In this document: positions 1-11,193 of the stretch, piece by piece
How positions within the stretch are numbered: the first letter of the stretch is position 1
How the letters are laid out: each line of letters begins with the position of its first letter
Assembly (NCBI RefSeq): GCF_000003815.2
Contig: NC_049996.1
Coordinates: 15,105,637 to 15,169,636 of the forward strand
DNA: 64,000 nt
Direction: 5' to 3'
Source of the DNA: Branchiostoma floridae
Taxonomy: Eukaryota; Chordata; Leptocardii; Amphioxiformes; Branchiostomatidae
The notes under the pieces: generated by a model
What the model was told of the DNA's origin: nothing
Database searches by the model: none
The model's input: the letters and a program-made list of their open reading frames with translations, nothing else
Position numbers and translations under genes: made by a program

Positions 1-302
1 AGCAATCAGACCAAAACTACATCCCGCAACGTCCAACCCATGCAAGACTATTTGTCGATGAAGGTTAGACATCCAGGTAATAAGATACACCAAAAAGCAG
101 TTACTCAAGTACCTGGATATGATTTTGGGAAATGGTCAGACATTTCAGTTAGCATCCACTGCCTTTGGTAAGTGACACTGTGCAAGAACTGTTCAAAAGC
201 AGGTTTTAATAAAAAAAATTATGAACCAAAACATCATAGTTTTAAAACCTGTGATTCAACAGATCTGATCAGTGTCGCTCACAATTTAGGTAGTGGATAC
301 TA
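1..302. repeat. Retroelement-end-like repeat fragment (possibly Penelope-like)
   Basis: Phrases here recur elsewhere in the window. 'acatcccgcaac.tccaac' recurs near 24800. 'ggttagacatccaggtaa' is like 25310 and 49520. 'gatatgattttgggaaatgg' is like 34503. A 'cagatctgatcagtgtcgct...ggtagtgg' stretch is like 24676-24710. I associate such ends with Penelope-like elements from memory, but no reverse transcriptase is visible. A TTCGCGG MITE has inserted at TA 301-302. Confidence 0.35.
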
Positions 303-484
303 CTGTAAATGCATTTCAGTTCGCAGGGATTTAATCTCGCGGCAGCTGGAAAAATGACTTTTCGCGGTGCTTTAAAGCTTGCGTTTGCACCGTGCACTGT
401 AGTCTCTTACTGCCATTGAAAAATGTTTGCGATGAAACGGCCACCGCGAACATTAAACCATCGCGAAAGTTTCTGCATATACAG
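303..484 (-). mobile_element. TTCGCGG-family MITE (family A), TA-flanked
   Basis: 182-bp non-autonomous element with ends CTGTAAATGCA and a degraded TGCATATACAG, flanked by TA (301-302 and 485-486). It is one of nine copies in the window and lies in the reverse orientation. TA target sites suggest Tc1/mariner-type mobilisation; there is no coding capacity. Confidence 0.85.
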
Positions 485-1327
485 TAGCTGAAAATGTGAA
501 TAATACCGAAATATTGCAACTCACAAAAGAAACAGCTCCAGCGCCACTGTACCAGCTTGCCTGCTTGATACAGGGTGATTGACTGGTTTTTAATTTGTGG
601 ATTAGCTAAGTACTATCTGTCCCCCTCATGGCAGTATTCAATTATCCTGACAGGCAGATAGATATATCCCTGTGGGCCTAATGGCCAAGGGATGAACCAC
701 TAATGCTCTCTATTAACCATGGGAGTAGCCACAGATATGGAACTAGGATAAAACCAATCCCATTGATAAGATTTTTTGCACAAACTTGAGTTAAAAGATG
801 ACAGGGACTATATGAAAAATGGGGAACATTTGCTGAATTCTTGAATACCATCATACTATGTCATTACTTGAAATATGTAGTGCATATTAGTTTACTATCT
901 TGACCATGACCATGTAAATGCTAGCATTTTTGTGTGTTTTTTTTTGTACCCAGGTTTTCGCAGAAACCTTCATTGCAAAATTAGAATACTTGTTCTCCCG
1001 GGTTCCAATCCCAGTAGCCAAGAGACTGTTTCGACTCCCCCTCTAATGTTTCTTGCAGCTTGTTTGAAATCAGCTGGACCATCTAACCTTACTTCACCAA
1101 CAAACAGGCCTGCTTTTGGCTGTGTTTCTCCAACCTCACATGTCACGGGGAACATGTTCAGGAGGAGTTTAATCTGAACCTCTGTATCAAGTCACTTTTT
1201 CTAACCTTGGCTCTACCACCCAACAGTTGTAGGGTGTCTTCAAGAACAGGCCTGCCTGAAGCCCAAGACAAGAAGTCACCCAGCCTCAGCTATTAGTCAA
1301 GAGGTGGGGCGCCACACCAAACTGTGC
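485..1327. other. Unassigned stretch
   Basis: No recognised gene or repeat. On the minus strand 970-1155 is open for 61 codons with a rather protein-like composition (Gly, Val, Glu rich), but it has no convincing splice sites. The plus-strand text 'gggttccaatccc' near 1000 weakly resembles a tRNA B box and could be a decayed SINE. Confidence 0.3.
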
Positions 1328-1715
1328 CAGGGCTCGAAATACTGGGTACATGACTTATGCAACTTAGGACACCCAAAATTGGTTCTGTGCACCCAATGTT
1401 TTTCTGTAGTTGCACAGGTGCACCCAAATATTTTCGTAGGTTCAATTACACCATGTATGTAAAGATATCAAAATATACTAGTATACACCAATTTTGTGCA
1501 TTTTCTTAACTTCGCTGAACCACAAAACTCAGGGTCGGCAAAATGCGGCCATACAATTCCCAGATGTCAGTGGCAGCATGAAAGTGCCCAAGCAAGTAAC
1601 AATCCCTGTTCCAAATTGGGTTTTTCTGACATTCTACCTTACATGTATTTCATAGGGTGCGCCCAAAAATTTTTGGTGCACCCAATTTTCTAAGTTTTCT
1701 AAATTTCGAGCCCTG
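1328..1715. mobile_element. TIR element with CAGGGCTCGAAAT ends
   Basis: Begins CAGGGCTCGAAATAC and ends AATTTCGAGCCCTG, a 13-14 bp terminal inverted repeat. The inside carries repeated 'gtgcacccaa' phrases. The same ends occur at 9291-9926 and 58328-58652. Flanking duplications are unclear (TGTGC on both sides), so the superfamily is undecided. Confidence 0.7.
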
Positions 1716-3191
1716 TGTGCCTATTGACATGCCATCACGGACTTGTGGAGGCCTCATCACCTTAGACATTCCCCACTTCCAAGGTTATAACAACAGCCCG
1801 CTTCCCTGGAATGATTATACTAAAGTCAAATATAGCCTTTGAACGGTCAACACTAAGACACTAAGATGCAATTCCAGTCAATTCCAGTCAAATGCTACAA
1901 AACAATGATGACGCAGTAGATAAAAACCCATTGCCCCTACAACATCATTGTCTTGTTAAAAATGACTTTAAGTGTATCTAGTACATTGAAAGAATAAATC
2001 CTAAATCCAACAGGATATCAATGCCTTTAGTCATACAACACAGAAAAAGAAACATAAATGCCTAAGAGCCAAAGAGGTTTGATCGCAAAGGTACCCTTAT
2101 ACGATCACATAAAACAATCTAGCTCTCTCACCTTCGCTAAGACAACCTGTCATTCGAAATTTACTGGCACAACAACCAAGGTCATCTGACCTCCTCAGTC
2201 AATTTCTTCTCCTTCCAAGAACAACTCCATATTTCTCCTCCCTCCCTCACCCCACCCTGTCTCCTGGCAGCTACGTGCGACCTGTCCTTTGCAGGCTTGC
2301 TCTTCAAACAGGGCTACAGTTAACATGTTTGCCTGCGTACTCTGGCTTCTTGTGTCTATTTGTTCTATGGTACAAGTCAAATGCTTGCCTGACAATGAAC
2401 TTACAGGCACTCCAAAAGGAAGGCCTCGGCTTCAAGCTTTTGGAAATTAATTGACTTAGGGGATATGAACAAAAGAGACGAGGGGTGGTATAAAATTGCA
2501 ATTCTATTACACTAATGTTAAAAAGGTTGACCTTAGTAACTACATTACCATGAAATATATTCTGGAATATGCAATGTTTTTTAAAACTTTGCCATTGTTT
2601 CGATCTGTCTCATCTGTCCTGACTAGGTCTTTTCTTAATAAGTTCAGATAACCTTACATGTAGAATCCAATACCAAGTTCAGTGCCCAAACCCAGCATTT
2701 TTTTGAACCTGCAACTTAAAACAACTGCCTTAAGTCCGGTGCGTCCAAAATATTCCAAGTCTTTTTACCATGAGCGTCAGCCATCACACAAAAATTAAGG
2801 AGACTAAGTGAAGATGATACAAAGTCTTACGTGTTTTCATCAGTAATATGATATATGTATCTCACCCACTGAAAGCACTCACCGAAAGAAATTTAAAATC
2901 AAATTCAACATTCAACACTCCCTTAAATAGTTAACTGTTTTAACATATCCCTTTCCCTTTTGATCAGGAGGTTATGTAATCTGTCACAGAAGAAGACGGA
3001 TCGCCACACAGGCCGCCATGAAACTTTAACTTGCTCAGAGTAATGGCTTCATTGATCCCATGGCCGGGAATAAATGCACCAACACCTGGAGAATCGATCT
3101 CTGCTGAACTGATGGATGGATTTTGAAAGGTGGAACAGTAACTGTGAGGAAGGGTAGGCATGTACTATAAAGTATCAAATTGAATAGAAGA
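1716..3191. other. Unassigned stretch with one notable open frame
   Basis: Mostly AT-rich with no recognised repeat. On the minus strand 2964-3161 is open for 65 codons and ends in TGA. Part of it (…SPGVGAFIPGHGINEA…) looks protein-like, but I recognise no family, and no acceptor or partner exon was found. It is treated as unproven. Confidence 0.3.
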
Positions 3192-3352
3192 TATAGTAGA
3201 AGCCAGGTAATTGCACAACGGATAACTGCACACTTGTGTTAATTGCATGGAATCCCCAAATCCCAAACGGGTGCGCTCCAGCTGCATAATTTCGCATGAT
3301 TGCACGATCATTGCAAGAAATACAGTGTGCAATCAAACGGCTTCTTCTGTAA
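3192..3352. mobile_element. MITE with GAAGCC...GGCTTCT ends
   Basis: Starts TAGAAGCCAGGTAATTGCAC and closes with a matching 'gtgcaatcaaacggcttct'. The second copy at 45532-45702 shares the internal phrase 'ccccaaatcccaaac' and defines the boundaries by an empty site. Confidence 0.65.
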
Positions 3353-3460
3353 AAGATCTGTAACAGATGCTTAGGGATGGCAGCCATGTCCATTTTCTGT
3401 AGCCCTTGGGCCACACATCTGTGCAAAACACTACAGCTCTATGTCGATAAGAGGCACTGA
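3353..3460 (-). repeat. SINE 3'-body fragment
   Basis: On the minus strand it reads 'gtgtggcccaagggc...atggctgccatccctaagcatc', a diverged version of the body of the tRNA-derived SINE at 61440-61745. The tRNA-like head is missing. Confidence 0.45.
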
Positions 3461-3559
3461 AGATATGTCTTAATGTTTGTATCTGTGGCAAAAAATGTCA
3501 AATAGACTTCTAGTAAAGAGGGGTCACATCAGCCAGGACTGGTGATCTGTAGTTTAGCT

Positions 3560-3705
3560 TAATTAGAGGTGATCACTACAAGTTTTACTGTATATCAATG
3601 GCCAGGTGGTCCTTATGTAGATGTGGTCACTTGTACAGGTTTCACTGTGTATCAATGACCAGGTGGTGCTTACATGTATGTAGAGGTGGTCGCTCTTACA
3701 AATTT
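3560..3705. repeat. Diverged short tandem repeat, unit about 57 bp
   Basis: The phrases 'actgtatatcaatggccaggtggt' and 'actgtgtatcaatgaccaggtggt' recur with 'gatgtggtcac/gaggtggtcgc' between them, about two and a half units. Confidence 0.5.
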
Positions 3706-4604
3706 GATTACACAGAATGTGGCAGGGCAATGGAAAATAAGATAACAAAAACCCTTTCAATGACTGGCAGCCGTAGATTAATGCAGTTGGCCAACACACC
3801 ACAGTGACCACACTGACATTGATATTGACTGCTATTAATTGTATCAGCACAGCCTTGCCCCAAAGCTTTGATGGCATCATTGTTCCTATGGACTTGTTTC
3901 ATTGGAATTGACTTATTGAGTTAATGGGGCAGACGCCCAGGAAGGTGGACATGGCATTGATTTGTATAACTGCCGGCCATCATTAGACTTGACGTATATA
4001 CAAGACCATGCCCTAATAAATGTACAAGAATTACAAGCTTCAAATAGGTGAATGAAATCCCTGTAAGCATGTAGTGTAATGTCATCCTCAATTGAAATGA
4101 AGCATTATCGTTTGTATCAAAGAATTTTCTAAAGCTAAAAGTAACTTGTAATGTGATAAGTTTGTCAGATTTCTTTTACCTGCAGAGAAATTGGCCAAAT
4201 AACACAGAAAACACGCCAGAGGAGTTAGATGGCTGAGGAGTACCTGTAGTGACCAGTGGAGCCTAGTAGAGGCTACTTCTAAAAGGCTAAAGGACTACCT
4301 TTACCCTTACCCTGTACCCTTTGGCGACGCAGTGGGGTCCCTAACATTTTTTGTGTACATCTTGATTGTGCCACATGTTCTACTGGTGTGTCACCTGGTG
4401 ACATTGATACCTGAGGACTGGCACCAGCTCTGATAAGTGCCACTGTGGAGTGTTGACAGACTGTCACACCCACATACTTCATTACATTCACTGTGTCACC
4501 GTGCATGTCAATCAAACTTGACAGGTTTTTCAGCTATTCACAATGTCAGAAACATGTAGGACAGAAGATGCACAGGACTTTCTTAGAAAAACAACAATAA
4601 GAAG

Positions 4605-4985
4605 TCTTGATAAACTGCCAATTCTATTGGGGATTTACGAGTGGGTACCATATTCACGTAACTGTCGTATGTCGTAGCAAGACCACCAAATTTTGCATAA
4701 ACACCTTCCTTGATCTTATTATTAGCAAAATATGTAGGGGGTTCACCATAGAGCGTAGGACCCCATACCCCCCCCCCCCCCACCCACCCACCCACACACC
4801 CACCCAGACCCTCTATCTTGTTTCACTACAGGGCCAGTCCTACAGATGCAAGAACACTACATGTACAGCTAACCTTGTGATAAGGAAGTGTTTAGGTTCA
4901 TTAGCACAAGGAGGCTCCCATGTTTGTTGGACCCATGGGTGAGATGTATTGTCAGGATTCCCCCATACAGACCCTCTAGTTTCAT
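4605..4985. repeat. GAGGGTCTG-type element fragment and poly-C tract
   Basis: Contains 'gaccccata', a pure C run (about 14 C) with adjoining ccca repeats at 4768-4805, then 'cagaccctct'. The same kind of ends (GAGGGTCTGyATGGGG / cATrCAGACCCTC) mark elements near 7910, 19405 and 46312. Confidence 0.45.
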
Positions 4986-5118
4986 CACAGTACGAGTCCC
5001 ACAGATGAATCTAGAACACTACATGTACAGCTAACCTTGTGATAAGAAATTGAGTGTTTTGGTTCATTAGCACAGGGAGGTTCCCATGTTTGTTGGAGCC
5101 GTGGGTGAGATGGCAGGT
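4806..5118. repeat. Tandem duplication, unit about 163 bp
   Basis: The two units (from 4806 and from 4969) share 'agaacactacatgtacagct', 'aaccttgtgataag' and 'cccatgtttgttgga'. They differ by small indels, so the duplication is moderately old. Confidence 0.75.
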
Positions 5119-5624
5119 AAACATGTAGAGGAGACCGCTCACCTGTTAACTCTGATCTACATCAGTTGACATTACCACACCTGGGGGACTTACCGGCACC
5201 TGTCACCTGCATCTCCCACACAGTAACACACACAATGTCATGGACAGGAAACAGGGGCATTGTTTTAATGTAAAAGCTGAGCCGTAATAACGTTCGATAT
5301 GACACATGTCTGTCCAACAAATAATTTGAACATGCTTCACATGCACTTAAGATTATCAAGATTTACATAAGTTTAAAGCACTTAAATCTTGCAGCAAGGT
5401 GAAAATCAAGGATTTGTGGTGTCTTTGAATTCACTGTTGAAACAACAGTACAAACTCAAAATCAAAGACAGAGCATAGCTTGGCAGTGTGGTAACTTTGG
5501 AAGCAAATATCTATTTTATGATCAACAGTAATTATCATCCACAACAGTCTCCTTTGAACAAAAAACAAGAAATATGGCAGTTGACCATTTGTGAGTACTA
5601 GGCAAGTTTTTAAGGCAAAGAATT
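5119..5624. other. Nothing recognised
   Basis: AT-rich intronic-type sequence. A minus-strand 'gatgcag|gtgacaggtgccg|gtaagt' near 5190-5215 could be read as a 13-bp micro-exon, but nothing supports it. Confidence 0.3.
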
Positions 5625-6357
5625 TCAAAAGCTAACCGTGGCGTGGAAATCCAAAGTTCGTTCAAAGACCAAATCCCACCTGCTATCATCCTTGTTACCA
5701 AAATCTGCACTGAAGCCATACCTCTGACTGTGTGCAATGGATAAAATCAAATTCCTCCTGACCCGTGCATCTTTTCCAAAGGAAACGTCAACAGAACTCC
5801 TCGCAAAGTTGTCACAAATCCGTGCGTGGTCCAAGTACACAAGAAATCCTGTCAGCTTGATCAGGCTCCCAAACCCCAGATCACGGTTTGACCCGGCAGT
5901 TAACCAACAGGACTAGTACTGTTTACACCATCAAACTTCTGCTCACTACTTGAGTTATGGTCGGAGCTTGACTGAGAGTGGCGTAAGCAGTGATGGAAAT
6001 CTGGTCGAAGTGGTGCAAAGTCTGGCAATCTGGGCACTCGAGGGGCGCTGTTTTGTTTCCAAACAACTTGAAGTGCGTTGGGAGTGACCTTGCAGAGACA
6101 GGGAGGGCAGTGCAGACTTGATATTGTACCCTTAAATCTGTACATCGGGGCGTCATTCTGATTTTTGTGTTACTCTTGACTCTATTAGGCCTAGATCCCA
6201 AATCCCAACCCAGGGCCTGGCCGGGTAGTTTTTGGAAATGAAAAATATGATAAAAAAGACAACAAAACGCACAGAATGCAAAAAAATCAGTCAGGAGCAT
6301 AAACTGTGTATATTCCTTAACGCTTTTATTTTTTGTTTCTGCAAACATCCTGGCCAT
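5625..6357 (-). pseudogene. Unidentified minus-strand coding-like segment
   Basis: Two neighbouring minus-strand frames look more protein-like than most of the window. The frame at 5625-5840 has a charged, Arg/Asp-rich composition (…HARICDNFARSS…) and continues open upstream to about 5900. A second frame covers 5923-6357. Stops and frame changes separate them, and I see no splice sites that would join them. I do not recognise the family. Possible explanations are a decayed retroposed gene, part of an unrecognised transposon, or chance. It lies downstream of the last secured tensin exon but shows no tensin motif. Confidence 0.2.
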
Positions 6358-6597
6358 GCCCCGTTTTGGAACTGGGACTTAGCTAAGCCCAAATGGGAAT
6401 ATCATGCAAAATGTACTTGTAAGTATGACTGAAAAGACAACAAAACACACAAAATATTTGTTTTTCATCACTGAAATTTGTTGAACGCAGATACTCCCTT
6501 ATAAAGTAGACACCCCTGCTTGCTCTACTATGACTCGTATGAGACGTAGTACTAGTAAGCAGTACAGCTTCATATGTTGATATACAAGCAGCTGTTA

Positions 6598-6785
6598 CTG
6601 TGGTGGTTTTATGTTTGCGGTTTTCGCGTTGCCAATTCACCGCGAACTTAAAACCACCCCGAACACTCTTCAATGGCATTAAGATACTGCTGTGCACGCT
6701 GCTATGGCGAACTTAAAGCCACCACGAACAGTCCCTTTTCCGCTACCGTGAAATTAAATCCCCGCGAAGTTAAATGCACTTACAG
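6598..6785 (+). mobile_element. TTCGCGG-family MITE (family A)
   Basis: Forward copy, 188 bp. The left end is degraded (CTGTGGTGG) and the right end is CACTTACAG before TA. The CG-rich inner blocks are retained. Confidence 0.75.
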
Positions 6786-7012
6786 TATCTCCTAACTGCA
6801 ATTGTTGATCAGGGGACCAAGCCTTAGTTCTGCCAGAGGAACCATCCTTGCTTTCACGCCTCATAAACAAGGCTAAAAGCTAAGGGAAGGTGGGGAAAAT
6901 GGAGACATTAGCTTTTTCATAAATACCTTCGGGAGAAAATGGTCCATTTCACCCTCTGAGGCATGTCTGTGTCATGGGCCTGTTTGTGTGCGGAAACGCA
7001 GTCTGCAGGTCC

Positions 7013-7313
7013 GGAAGAGAAAGCAAATTTTCCCTGGATTCCAACCAATGTTTTCCACTGACTGTTGGTCCTCAACGTTGATTCCTCACCACTACTTCAT
7101 ATTTACTCAACAACTTCTTACTTGAAAGCTTTTTTGCTGTTTCGTTTTATTCCACTGAAGAGAAAGCAAATTTCCCTGGATTCCAACCAATGTTTTCCAC
7201 TGACTGTTGGTCCTCAACGTTGATTCCTCACAAATGAATGACTACCACTGCTTCATATTTACTCAACAACTTCTTACTTGAAAGCTTTTTTGCTGTTTCG
7301 TTTTATTCCACTG
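7013..7313. repeat. Near-identical tandem duplication
   Basis: Units of about 143 bp (7013-7155) and 157 bp (7156-7313) are almost identical over 'gagaaagcaaat...ttattccactga'. The second has an extra 'aaatgaatgacta' after 'ttcctcac'. The low divergence suggests a recent event. Confidence 0.9.
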
Positions 7314-8315
7314 ACCTATCAACTTAAGACAGGGCCTACAGTACAACATTAAAAGTAGAAGCTAAAGATGAAAACGCATGCAAAGCCTGAATACTTACAA
7401 ACCAAAAGTTGATGCTATTACAACTTGTACAAGTTGTAGAGACCTTCCTGTTTCAACAGAAGCTACGAAGGAACAGATTGGATCTTTACACTCGAACCCA
7501 ACCTACCCGAATGTCAGGAATTTGTTCCGTCTGTTTTTGCTTCCCCCTCTCTCCAGTCAAAACACAGGGTCAAGTGCGGAGAGGTCGAAGGACGCAACAA
7601 CTCAGTCCACCTGCGTCAATGCCAACTGTTCTTGACTGAAGACAACTGTGTTGCTGTTTAGGAAGAACCTTACAGTTTACCCCCCTCCCAGTTGAGAAGG
7701 CAAGTTTAGCTCAGGATGTAAATGTGCTTGACATACCATACAACTGTTAACCTTTAACATGCTATAGGCGATTCCACAACATGAAGTTTGCAAGCTCAGA
7801 CTGAATTCATAAGCTAAAGGTTTAAGTAACTGCCAAATATAAGGACCATTTCGTAAAAAGAAGATCACATGCTCCTTTTGCAGAAGACATATCCAGCCCA
7901 TTTTGATTTCCCATAATTCATATGGAAAGCCATCTTATTCGTAGCAGTGACACCGATTTTGCATAATTGCTTTCCTTGCTTCTAGTGCAATACATAGGGG
8001 TCTCTTCTGAATTAAGCATAAAGCAAATGTTAGGACCCCCCATACAGACCCTTGTAATACATTAATGTTTCCTGAACCCTTTGCCATGAAAGCAGCACCT
8101 GTTTCTCCTGAACAAACGTCAGGTGCCCGTTAAAGTTGCTTTTCCTTCAAACATCATCAGGGAAGTGCTCGTTAAAATAACAGAAATGTCCATCATTGGA
8201 CTTCAAATGCACACATAAAATCTTCCTTTGATGTAGACAACGTTCCTGAAACAACTTCTCTGGATTACTTTCTGTGAAGAATACACAAGTGAAATAATAA
8301 AGGAAAAGAACTCAC
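7314..8315. other. Intronic or flanking sequence with one TIR-element fragment
   Basis: Nothing gene-like was found. 7905-8055 ends in 'ggaccccccatacagaccc', matching the GAGGGTCTG element ends, and is probably a truncated copy. 7378-7639 is open in two frames but lacks splice sites. Confidence 0.4.
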
Positions 8316-8354
8316 CAACTCGTAATTCACCGGAGGAACGCATGCCGTCATAAC
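8316..8354 (-). CDS. Tensin-like protein, 39-bp exon closing the C1 domain
   Basis: The exon follows acceptor ttgtgtttctgcag (AG at 8356-8355) and ends at donor GTGAGT (GT at 8315-8314). It is exactly 13 codons, VMTACVPPVNYEL, and joins in phase 0 to the preceding exon. Its Cys is the last zinc ligand (C-X7-C). The Pro-Pro-Val-x-Tyr-Glu-Leu tail resembles the sequence that follows the C1 domain in vertebrate tensins as I recall it. The next exon should lie further left on the minus strand. I looked through 1-8300 and found no convincing candidate, so it may be very short or outside the window. A SINE fragment starts only about 50 bp upstream in the intron (8405). Confidence 0.78.
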
Positions 8355-8404
8355 CTGCAGAAACACAAGGAGAAAACACGGATTAGACACAGGAGGAAAA
8401 AGAA

Positions 8405-8580
8405 AGTGATCTCGAATCAGTTTAAGCTCACTGAAGAGCTAATCTCCCACTAGTCGTGACAGAAAGGACAGACAATATGTACAGTATTTACAGGTTCATT
8501 GTACCGGGTAAGTTTCCCTAGCTCTTTTTGACAAGCACAGTGAACAGTGGACCATGTCCTGTCCTAAGGACTGTAACCCT
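8405..8580 (-). repeat. Truncated tRNA-derived SINE (body only)
   Basis: Aligns over its length with 61128-61320. Shared phrases are 'agtgatctcga', 'gctcactgaagagcta', 'gtacagtatttaca', 'ccctagctcttt' and 'cctaaggactgta'. The tRNA-like head seen at 61 kb is absent. Confidence 0.75.
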
Positions 8581-8696
8581 AAAAAAGGGGTTTCAATACC
8601 AATACAAAAGAGACAGCAAGAGCTACACAGACTTCTTAGCAAAAGACGAAATATAGCCATGACTTCTGAAAATACAAATTTTCATTTTTATCTGCC

Positions 8697-8873
8697 GGGT
8701 AGCCTATATCCATTGTTTTAAAACAGGGCCTATAGAGCAATCAAGTCAACTGACAGTGGTTTCAAACTGTAATATATTGCAATTTGAAAGCACTGACCGT
8801 CAACTTAATACCTCTAATGCCGTCTTAAAACGACGGATATAGGTTACCCGTGGATAAAGGTGAACTAGTGTTA
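8697..8873. mobile_element. TAACGCTAG-family MITE (family B), left end truncated
   Basis: Begins within the element at 'gggtagcctatatcc' and runs through the central 'ggtttcaaactg...caatttgaaa' pair to 'ggataaaggtgaactagtgtta'. The outer 25 bp of the left TIR are missing. Confidence 0.8.
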
Positions 8874-9290
8874 TATCCTTGTCCAGCTTGCAGTGCCTAA
8901 GAAAAATCACCTCCATACAGCAGTATCTATTATTCAGCCTAGTCTGGGATTATCATACGATATAAAATCACCGGAGCTCGTCAGATTTGTTGTACATTTT
9001 CCCATCCATGCACTTGAACATGGTTACCAGTAACAAGCATCTGTTCTCCTAACAACTCCTAATTCACACACATGTCAGGGTCACTTCCGTACCATGGCAG
9101 CCGGAACAAAAACACTGTATAATATAAAAGCAGATAAAAAGTTATTAATTCCGAATGGGTTCCTAACGCCTGCCACGGCGACATCAATAATTAATAGAGA
9201 GCCTAATCATCCCTGGCAGGGTTATGAATAGAAATAGGCTTATTCGCCTACACGACCATTATAGGTGGCTTGGCCTGACCAGCCAGGACA

Positions 9291-9926
9291 CAGGGCTCGA
9301 AATACTGTACATGTTTTGTAAGTGTATTTCTGTCTAGATAGGCAAATACACAAAGGATTGCTTTGAGATTAGAAAAGATAGTGACACTCATGTGTAGCCC
9401 CACCTGATTGCATGGAGGCTTTCCAATTATCCTATATTGTTTAGTTAATTTATATTTGACTGTACAAAAGTCACTATACTTTCTGTCGTGTCAATAAAGC
9501 TTGTCTAGTTTTGAAATTACCTGCACCAGAGTGATGTTACCTGTATCATTCCAATATACCCCCAAAGTGGATAAAACAACCTTTTGAACATACTTTATAC
9601 ACCTGTCTACTAACAAAGTAGGCAGCTTTTATACTACCTTGCATAGAAACTAAATAAAAGTCACAACCAATACAGCAAAGTAATATCCACACAGTGCATA
9701 ACTCGGTACAGGTTAGGTACAGGTAGACACCAGAAATACCTGCACAGCCCAACTTTTACCTGCACTAACTAATTGTACAAGATCTTTTGCTTATGTTTTG
9801 TTTTTATTGTTTGTGAATTGTAAGACTCCAGGAAGAATAGTGATACTACATTTAGTATCATTCATGGAGATCCCAATAAAACAAACTAACCTACATAATT
9901 TTATGCAGGTGGTATTTGGAGCCCTG
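9291..9926. mobile_element. TIR element with CAGGGCTCGAAAT ends (long copy)
   Basis: 636 bp from CAGGGCTCGAAATAC to a diverged GTATTTGGAGCCCTG. It shares 'acaggtagacaccagaaatacctgcacag' type text with the 58-kb copy. Flanks carry a near-duplicate (CAGGACA / CAGGACT). Confidence 0.65.
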
Positions 9927-10488
9927 CAGGACTGAATGATGATGTATTAGTGGAGGGTTCACAGCTATTGATTCCGTGGTTTAGGGCTAGAACGCTGAAT
10001 AATCTGCCAATGAACGGAGAGGACCCGGCAGTCACGTCGGGCTGGGAATACGTTTCACGCCAAAGCACGCATTCTTAACCGCCAACAAAGCCCTTTGATA
10101 GACTTTCAAGTCTCTGCTGTGACATGTCGAATCTAGCAAAACACAAGTTGTTACCCACAAGACTGATATACAGCGAATTAAACCGCCAAGAAATTCCTTT
10201 GATAAATTTCCATTTCTGCTGTGACATGCCAAAATCTGGCCCCAAAAAACAAGTTGTTACACAAGAGACTGATAAACTACAAATTTTAGTCCAAGAGAAA
10301 GGCGGGTAAATGGAAATCATCACCAATTTAATTTACCATAAAGTTGTAACGAGCAATCACATCATTCCATGTTGTGCTACTAAAGTACATGCTGCTAGTT
10401 TTGTTGGGTTTGACTTCTTCTTGTTAGGCACTTGGAAGACGAATTTACCCACTTCTTCTATAAACAGACAGACCCTAACATACTAGTA
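9927..10488. other. Intron with a local inverted or duplicated motif
   Basis: The phrases 'aagcccttt/aattccttt gata', 'ctgctgtgacatg', 'aaacaagttgtta' and 'aagactgata' each occur twice between 10075 and 10275, giving a diverged tandem unit of about 110 bp. No coding signal was seen. Confidence 0.5.
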
Positions 10489-10696
10489 CTGTAAATGCAG
10501 AAACTTTCGCGGTGGTTTAATGTTCGCGGTTTTTGCAGTGGCTGCTTCACCACGAACTTAAAACCACCGCGAACATTTTTCCACGGCAGGAAGAGACTAC
10601 AGTGCATGGTGCTACCGCGAAATTAAAACCACCGCGAAATGTCCCTTTTCCTGCTACCACAAAATCAAATCCCTGCGAACTTAAATCCATTTACAG
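10489..10696 (+). mobile_element. TTCGCGG-family MITE (family A)
   Basis: 208-bp forward copy with ends CTGTAAATGCAG and CCATTTACAG, flanked by TA. The subterminal CTTTCGCGGTGGTTTAATG and its inverted partners are well kept. Confidence 0.9.
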
Positions 10697-10853
10697 TAAC
10701 CCAAGTTTGAACTGTTTAACATGTCACTGGATGACGCATTGTGTCCTCCCTTTGTCCAAGCAGGCCGTCTGTATGGGACCTACAGCATAGACAAGCTAAT
10801 GGATCATCTGATGAATGATCCAATGATGGAGGCAAGAAAAGGAGAAGAGGAGG

Positions 10854-11193
10854 CAGGCTTTTAGCTAGGATTTTATTTTTGGCAGTCCAAATTGCTTGAT
10901 GAGATGTGGGAAATGATATAGGGGTCACTATTGGGTCCAGGAGGCATCCACCTTCCATGGTGCCAAGTTTTCAAGAATCTTAAGTTAAAATGGTGCATTT
11001 ATCTTTCGAGGTATCTTGAGGGGCAAAATTATTGTCAGAGAGGTCACAGTGGAAGACTGACCACAAATGACCTAGTGGCATCCCTGGTCAACCAGAATTT
11101 CATGCTGGTCAGAGATCTGCTCCTAGTGTAAGGGCCCATTTCTTGTTATTTTAACAAAAGCAGGTTCAAATGACATGGCTGGCTAAAACCCTG
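10854..11193. mobile_element. hAT-like non-autonomous element (diverged)
   Basis: 340 bp. Ends are CAGGCTTTTAGCTAGG and GGCTGGCTAAAACCCTG, matching the TIR of the 22366-22705 element. The 8-bp flanks are similar but not identical (AGAGGAGG / AGAGAAGA). Confidence 0.6.

Noticed and set aside
5185-5220. 13-bp micro-exon with good donor
   Set aside because: No frame continuity with the C1 exons can be shown and such short matches are expected by chance.
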